From Mesoterricola sediminis (GTDB lineage: Bacteria; Acidobacteriota; Holophagae; Holophagales; Holophagaceae): a stretch of 64,000 bases of DNA. Each line of letters opens with the position of its first letter. Position 1 is the stretch's first letter. The stretch spans positions 496,001 to 560,000 of the forward strand of contig NZ_AP027081.1 in NCBI RefSeq assembly GCF_030295425.1. Direction: 5' to 3'. Under the pieces are notes generated by a model, which made no database searches, had not been told where the DNA came from, and saw only the letters and a list, made by a program, of their open reading frames with translations. Positions 60,434 through 64,000 of the stretch are shown here, piece by piece. The translations under genes and the position numbers were made by a program.

Positions 60434-62857
60434 ATGAACTTCGAGCGGTCGAGGCGGTGGGGTCGGTGGGTCCTGGCGGGCGCCCTTCTGGGCGCGCTGG
60501 CGGGCGGGTTGCCCCTGGACGCCGGCCTCATCGCCATCCGCGCCCGGGGTCCCATCCGCCCTGACGGCCGCATGGCGGAACCGGACTGGGACCGGGCCCC
60601 CGCCGCGACGGGCTTCAAGGAATCCTGGCCGGAGTTCGGCCTGGACTCGGCCCTGCCCACCTACGTCAAGGTGCTCTACGACGACAACTATCTGTACGTG
60701 GGCGCCCGCATGGACCGAGGGGCGGGCAACGGTCCGGCCCGGCGTCTGCATCGCCGGGACCAGGACAGCCAGACGGACTGGTTCTCGGTGTACATCGACA
60801 GCCGCCGGGACCGGCGCACCGCCTTCGGCTTCATGGTCAACGCCGCGGGTGTCCAGCGGGACGCCATCTTCACGGGGGACTCCTCGTCCGCGGACGCCAG
60901 CTGGGACGCGGTCTGGGAAAGCGGCGTCCGGGTGGATGACCGGGGCTGGACCGCGGTCCTGAAGATCCCCCTGTCGGCCCTCCGCATGGCCAACGGCTCC
61001 GAGCGCCAGGTCTGGGGCATCAACTTCAGCCGCACGGCCCACGGGAGCGTGCGGGAGACCAGCTACTGGGATCTGCCCCCCCGGGGGGAGAACGCCTTCG
61101 CCAGCCGGTTTCCGGACCTGGAGGGCATCGAGGGGGTGCGGCCGCGCCTCCGCCGGGAATGGATCCCCTTCCTGAGCCTCCAGCGCAAGGCCAGCACCGC
61201 CAATGTGTACGATGACCGCGGCTGGAAGGGGAACACGGGTCTGGACGCGCACCTGGGCCTCAGCCCCTCCGCCTCCCTCGACCTGGCCGTCCGCCCCGAC
61301 TTCGCCCAGGTGGAGGTGGACCAGGCCGTGCTCAACCTGTCCACCGTGGAGACCCTCTTCCCGGAGAAGCGCCCCTTCTTCCTGGAGGGCATGGAGCTCT
61401 TCCAGGTTCCGGGCACCCGCCTCTTCTACAGCCGGCGCATCGGCCGCAGCCTGGCCAGCCCCGACCTGGAGGACGGCCAGACCCTCCTGGAGGGGCCCGC
61501 CACGGCCGAGATCGCCGGGGCCGCCAAGTTCACCTCCAAGCTGGACAACGGGCTCTCCTTCGGGGCCCTCGCCGCGGGGGTGGAGAACGCCCGCGGCACG
61601 GTGCGGGAGGCCGACGGGTCCACCCACGGGCTGGCCCTGGCGCCCTTCACCTCGTATGCCGCCTTCCGGGGCTTCCAGCGCCTGGACGAAGTGGGGAGCG
61701 GCGTGGGGGTCTTCGCGTCCCGGGTGCGGGAGGCGGATCCCGCGGGGCGCTCGGCCTTCGTGGGCGAGGCCGACGGGGCCCTCAAGAGCCGGGACCGGAG
61801 CACGGTGTTCGAATGGAGCCTGGCCGGGAGCCGCGCGGGGGTCCACGGCGAGGAGGCCTCCGGCTCCAAGGCCTACGTCCGGGTCAACCGGCGCTGGGCC
61901 TCGGGCTGGCAGATGGAGTTCAACGCCGACAACACGACGAAGGCCTTCAACCCCAACGACCTGGGCTACCTGTCGCGGGCGGATCAGCAGCGGGGCTACT
62001 TCAGCCTGGTCCGCCAGTGGGACACCACCCTGGGCCGGACCCGGAACTGGCAGCTGGGCGCCGACGTGTGGTACGGCCGGGACCAGGCCGGGCGGGCCTT
62101 CTCCCAGGGCACCAGCGCCTGGGCCCGCATGGACCTCACCACGTTCTGGTCCTTCTGGGGCAGCACCTGGACCAACCTCCCCCTGGAGGATGACCGGGAG
62201 CTCCGCACCTGGAGCGATCCCGTCAAGAAGTACCTCCGCCGGCCCCGGAGCAACGGGGTCAACCTGGGCTTCGACACCCCGGGCAACCGCCCGTGGTACG
62301 TGCGCATCAGCGCCGACCGGTCCTGGTACCCGGGCGGCCCCACCACGACCACGTCCTGGTCCCAGTCCATCAAGCTGGGCGAGTCCTTCGAGGTGAACAC
62401 GGACACGAGCTGGGTCCAGGCCGAGGGCGAGCAGCGCTACCTGGAGACCCAGGGGACGATCCCCGTCGTCGGCCTGCGCCGCATGTCCCAGTTCAACGAG
62501 ACGGTGCGCGTGGCCTACGCCTTCAATCCGCGCCTCTCCGTCCAGGTCCTCAGCCAGTGGCTGCTGGCCAACTGGAATTTCCGGGACACCCAGGCCTACG
62601 TGGACGACGAGACCCTGGCCCCCGCGGCCCCGGCCGGCGACACGGCCTTCTCGGACCGCCTCTGGAACGAGAACCTCATCGTGCGGTGGGAGTTCAAGGC
62701 CGGCTCCACCCTGTTCTTCGTCTACACCCACGGGGTGGCCACCGACGCCCTCGTGAACGACCGGGGCTCGCTGAGCCCGCGCTCGGACATCTCGGTCCTG
62801 GGGCGGCTGCCGTCGGACGACGTGTTCCTGGTGAAGCTGAGCTGGCTCTTCCGCTGA
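60434..62857 (+). CDS. DUF5916 outer-membrane protein with CBM9-like N-terminal domain
   Basis: 807 residues. Signal peptide near 12-30 (VLAGALLGALAGGLPLDAG). The CBM9_1-like domain at about 35-220 has DGRMAEPDWDRAP, VKVLYDDNYLYVGARM, DWFSVYIDSRRDRRTAFGF and VDDRGWTAVLKIPLSALRM. The DUF5916 region then covers the rest, with FAQVEVDQAVLNLSTVETLFPEKRPFFLEG and a series of barrel-like strands to the end (VFLVKLSWLFR). It is probably an outer-membrane barrel involved in binding or uptake of carbohydrate or peptide. The substrate is unknown. Confidence 0.9.
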   Translation: MNFERSRRWGRWVLAGALLGALAGGLPLDAGLIAIRARGPIRPDGRMAEPDWDRAPAATGFKESWPEFGLDSALPTYVKVLYDDNYLYVGARMDRGAGNGPARRLHRRDQDSQTDWFSVYIDSRRDRRTAFGFMVNAAGVQRDAIFTGDSSSADASWDAVWESGVRVDDRGWTAVLKIPLSALRMANGSERQVWGINFSRTAHGSVRETSYWDLPPRGENAFASRFPDLEGIEGVRPRLRREWIPFLSLQRKASTANVYDDRGWKGNTGLDAHLGLSPSASLDLAVRPDFAQVEVDQAVLNLSTVETLFPEKRPFFLEGMELFQVPGTRLFYSRRIGRSLASPDLEDGQTLLEGPATAEIAGAAKFTSKLDNGLSFGALAAGVENARGTVREADGSTHGLALAPFTSYAAFRGFQRLDEVGSGVGVFASRVREADPAGRSAFVGEADGALKSRDRSTVFEWSLAGSRAGVHGEEASGSKAYVRVNRRWASGWQMEFNADNTTKAFNPNDLGYLSRADQQRGYFSLVRQWDTTLGRTRNWQLGADVWYGRDQAGRAFSQGTSAWARMDLTTFWSFWGSTWTNLPLEDDRELRTWSDPVKKYLRRPRSNGVNLGFDTPGNRPWYVRISADRSWYPGGPTTTTSWSQSIKLGESFEVNTDTSWVQAEGEQRYLETQGTIPVVGLRRMSQFNETVRVAYAFNPRLSVQVLSQWLLANWNFRDTQAYVDDETLAPAAPAGDTAFSDRLWNENLIVRWEFKAGSTLFFVYTHGVATDALVNDRGSLSPRSDISVLGRLPSDDVFLVKLSWLFR

Positions 62858-64000
62858 TCAGAGCCAGCGCAGGGTCAGGTCCACCAGGCGCCGCACGAAC
62901 CGGGTGTAGGGCGGGTACATGAGCTGGATGGGGGCGAAGCGGGTCCGCTGGCGGAGCACCGCGCGCTCGTTGGAGAAGGCCAGGAAGCCGTGGTGCCCGT
63001 GGGCCTTCCCGAAGCCCGAAGCCCCGACCCCGCCCGCGGGCAGGCCCGGGTGGGCGAAGTGGAGCACGGTGTCCCCCACGCAGGCGCCGCCGGAGGCGGT
63101 GCCGGCCAGGATCGCCTCCGCCCCGGCGCGGGTGCCCGTGAAGACGTAGAGGGCCAGGGGCGGGGGGCCCGTGATCACGCGCTCGCGGGCGGCGGCCATG
63201 GAGGGCACCGGGATCACGGGCAGGATGGGCCCGAAGATCTCCTCCCCCATGAGGGGGGAGTCGGGGGGGACGTCGGCCACGAGGGTCGGGGCGAAGTAGC
63301 GGTCCGCCTCGTCCCAGTCGCCGCCGAGGACGACCCGGCCCGAGGGGGGCGCCAGCAGGGCCCGCAGGCGGTCCAGGTGGGGCCGGGAGATGATCCGCGC
63401 GAAGTCCGGGCTGGCCCGGCGCGCCTCCGGCGTGGCGCCGTAGGCCGTCCGGACCGCCCGGGCCAGGGCCTCCACCAGGGCATCGTGCACGGAGGCGTGG
63501 ACGAACACGTGGTCGGGGGCCACGCAGGTCTGGCCGGCATTGATGAACTTCCCCCACACGATCCGCTTGGCCGCCGTCTCCAGGTCCGCGTCCGCGTCCA
63601 CGAAGACCGGGGACTTGCCGCCCAGCTCCAGGGTGACGGAGGCGAGGTGCCGGGCCGCGGCCTCCATGACGATCCGGCCCACCCGGGGGCTGCCCGTGAA
63701 GAACACGTGGTCGAAGGGCAGGTCCAGCAGGGCCTGGGCGGTCTCCGGCCCGCCCTCCACCAGGTCGACCTCCCCGGGGGGGAAGACCTCGGCCAGGAGG
63801 CCGCGGAGGAAGGCGTTGGTGGCGGGGGTGGCCTCGGAGGGCTTGAGGAGCGCGCAGTTGCCGGCGGCGACGGCGGAGACGAGGGGGCCCAGGGCGAGGA
63901 GGAGGGGGTAGTTCCAGGGGCTGAGGATGAGGACGACCCCCTTGGGCTCCGGGCGCACCTGGGCGGAACTGCCCAGGAAGGACAGGAAGAGGCCGCCGGA
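62858..64000 (-). CDS. Aldehyde dehydrogenase, N-terminus beyond the window
   Basis: The minus-strand frame is open to the window end, giving about 380 visible residues of a protein usually near 460. The Rossmann part has GVVLILSPWNYPLLLALGPLVSAVAAGN and KPSEATPA. The catalytic Glu is in VTLELGGKSPVFV and the Cys nucleophile in INAGQTCVAPD. EEIFGPILPV and the C-terminal GGVGASGFGKAHG are class 3-like. A hydrophobic C-terminal region (RFVRRLVDLTLRWL) resembles the fatty-aldehyde dehydrogenase group. It probably oxidises medium- or long-chain aldehydes. It converges with the DUF5916 gene, with no gap between the stops. Confidence 0.93.
   Translation of the reverse strand, partial: SGGLFLSFLGSSAQVRPEPKGVVLILSPWNYPLLLALGPLVSAVAAGNCALLKPSEATPATNAFLRGLLAEVFPPGEVDLVEGGPETAQALLDLPFDHVFFTGSPRVGRIVMEAAARHLASVTLELGGKSPVFVDADADLETAAKRIVWGKFINAGQTCVAPDHVFVHASVHDALVEALARAVRTAYGATPEARRASPDFARIISRPHLDRLRALLAPPSGRVVLGGDWDEADRYFAPTLVADVPPDSPLMGEEIFGPILPVIPVPSMAAARERVITGPPPLALYVFTGTRAGAEAILAGTASGGACVGDTVLHFAHPGLPAGGVGASGFGKAHGHHGFLAFSNERAVLRQRTRFAPIQLMYPPYTRFVRRLVDLTLRWL

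Noticed and set aside
1-64000. CRISPR arrays
   Set aside because: No run of short direct repeats with regular unique spacers was seen. The repeats found are IS ends, RHS cores and inverted repeats.

Overview
The window is high-GC bacterial DNA. The core genes look like those of an Acidobacteriota member close to the Geothrix/Holophaga group. This placement is inferred from gene content: a Rieske/cytochrome b plus heptaheme cytochrome joined to a cbb3-type oxidase, ResB/CcsA cytochrome c maturation, many secreted peptidases, DUF5916 and FadL-type outer-membrane proteins. No 16S rRNA or other decisive marker is present. No rRNA or complete tRNA gene was seen.

Region 1 (1-16500) is an accessory region. 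It begins with the N-terminal part of a secreted Ig-like repeat protein (minus strand) and a broken RHS fragment. Next come two inverted copies of one IS5-type element. One copy is split by an IS256-family element with an exact 9-bp target duplication. A lone DUF6984-like immunity gene lies between the copies. An IS110-family element follows, then an array of four promoterless RHS-core 'tip' cassettes on the plus strand (8434-12914). Each complete cassette joins the same roughly 175-bp RHS core to a different C-terminal domain, two of them with HExxH zinc-peptidase motifs. Each is followed by a small gene whose start overlaps the cassette stop. IS256 and tyrosine-integrase remnants interrupt the array. 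A 30-bp perfect palindrome, a complete IS21 element (istA/istB) and an orphan AbrB-like gene close the region.

Region 2 (16855-25626, minus strand) carries mqo (malate:quinone oxidoreductase), an S9 peptidase, ccsA, ccsB and a lipoprotein, a small exported protein, and a membrane protein. The theme is respiration and cytochrome c assembly.

Region 3 (25749-38618, plus strand) is a respiratory supercluster. It runs: Rrf2 regulator, ccoS, Rieske protein, cytochrome b, heptaheme cytochrome c, ccoN, ccoO, two small membrane proteins, a GltD-like FAD/Fe-S oxidoreductase, ccoG, a 50-residue membrane protein and ccoI (copper P-type ATPase). No separate ccoP or cytochrome c1 gene is present. The heptaheme protein probably carries electrons from the bc part to the oxidase.

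Region 4 (38605-46600) has a lipoprotein coupled to a dockerin-bearing papain-like protease, a hybrid sensor kinase and an M28 peptidase. It also has an IS5/IS427-type element with a -1 frameshift and a truncated GxxExxY gene between inverted repeats, then a small monooxygenase-like gene.

Region 5 (46710-64000) has a Cache-domain protein and a GntR-regulated glycerol-phosphate operon (GntR, glpD, FGGY kinase, alkyl-DHAP-synthase-like flavoprotein) with a tandem palindromic operator. After these come a DUF2804 gene, a YtfJ-like protein, an alpha/beta hydrolase, a FadL-type channel with a good sigma70-like promoter and a 5'-nucleotidase-like lipoprotein ending at a strong terminator. An SDR, a DUF5916 barrel and an aldehyde dehydrogenase cut by the window end complete the region.
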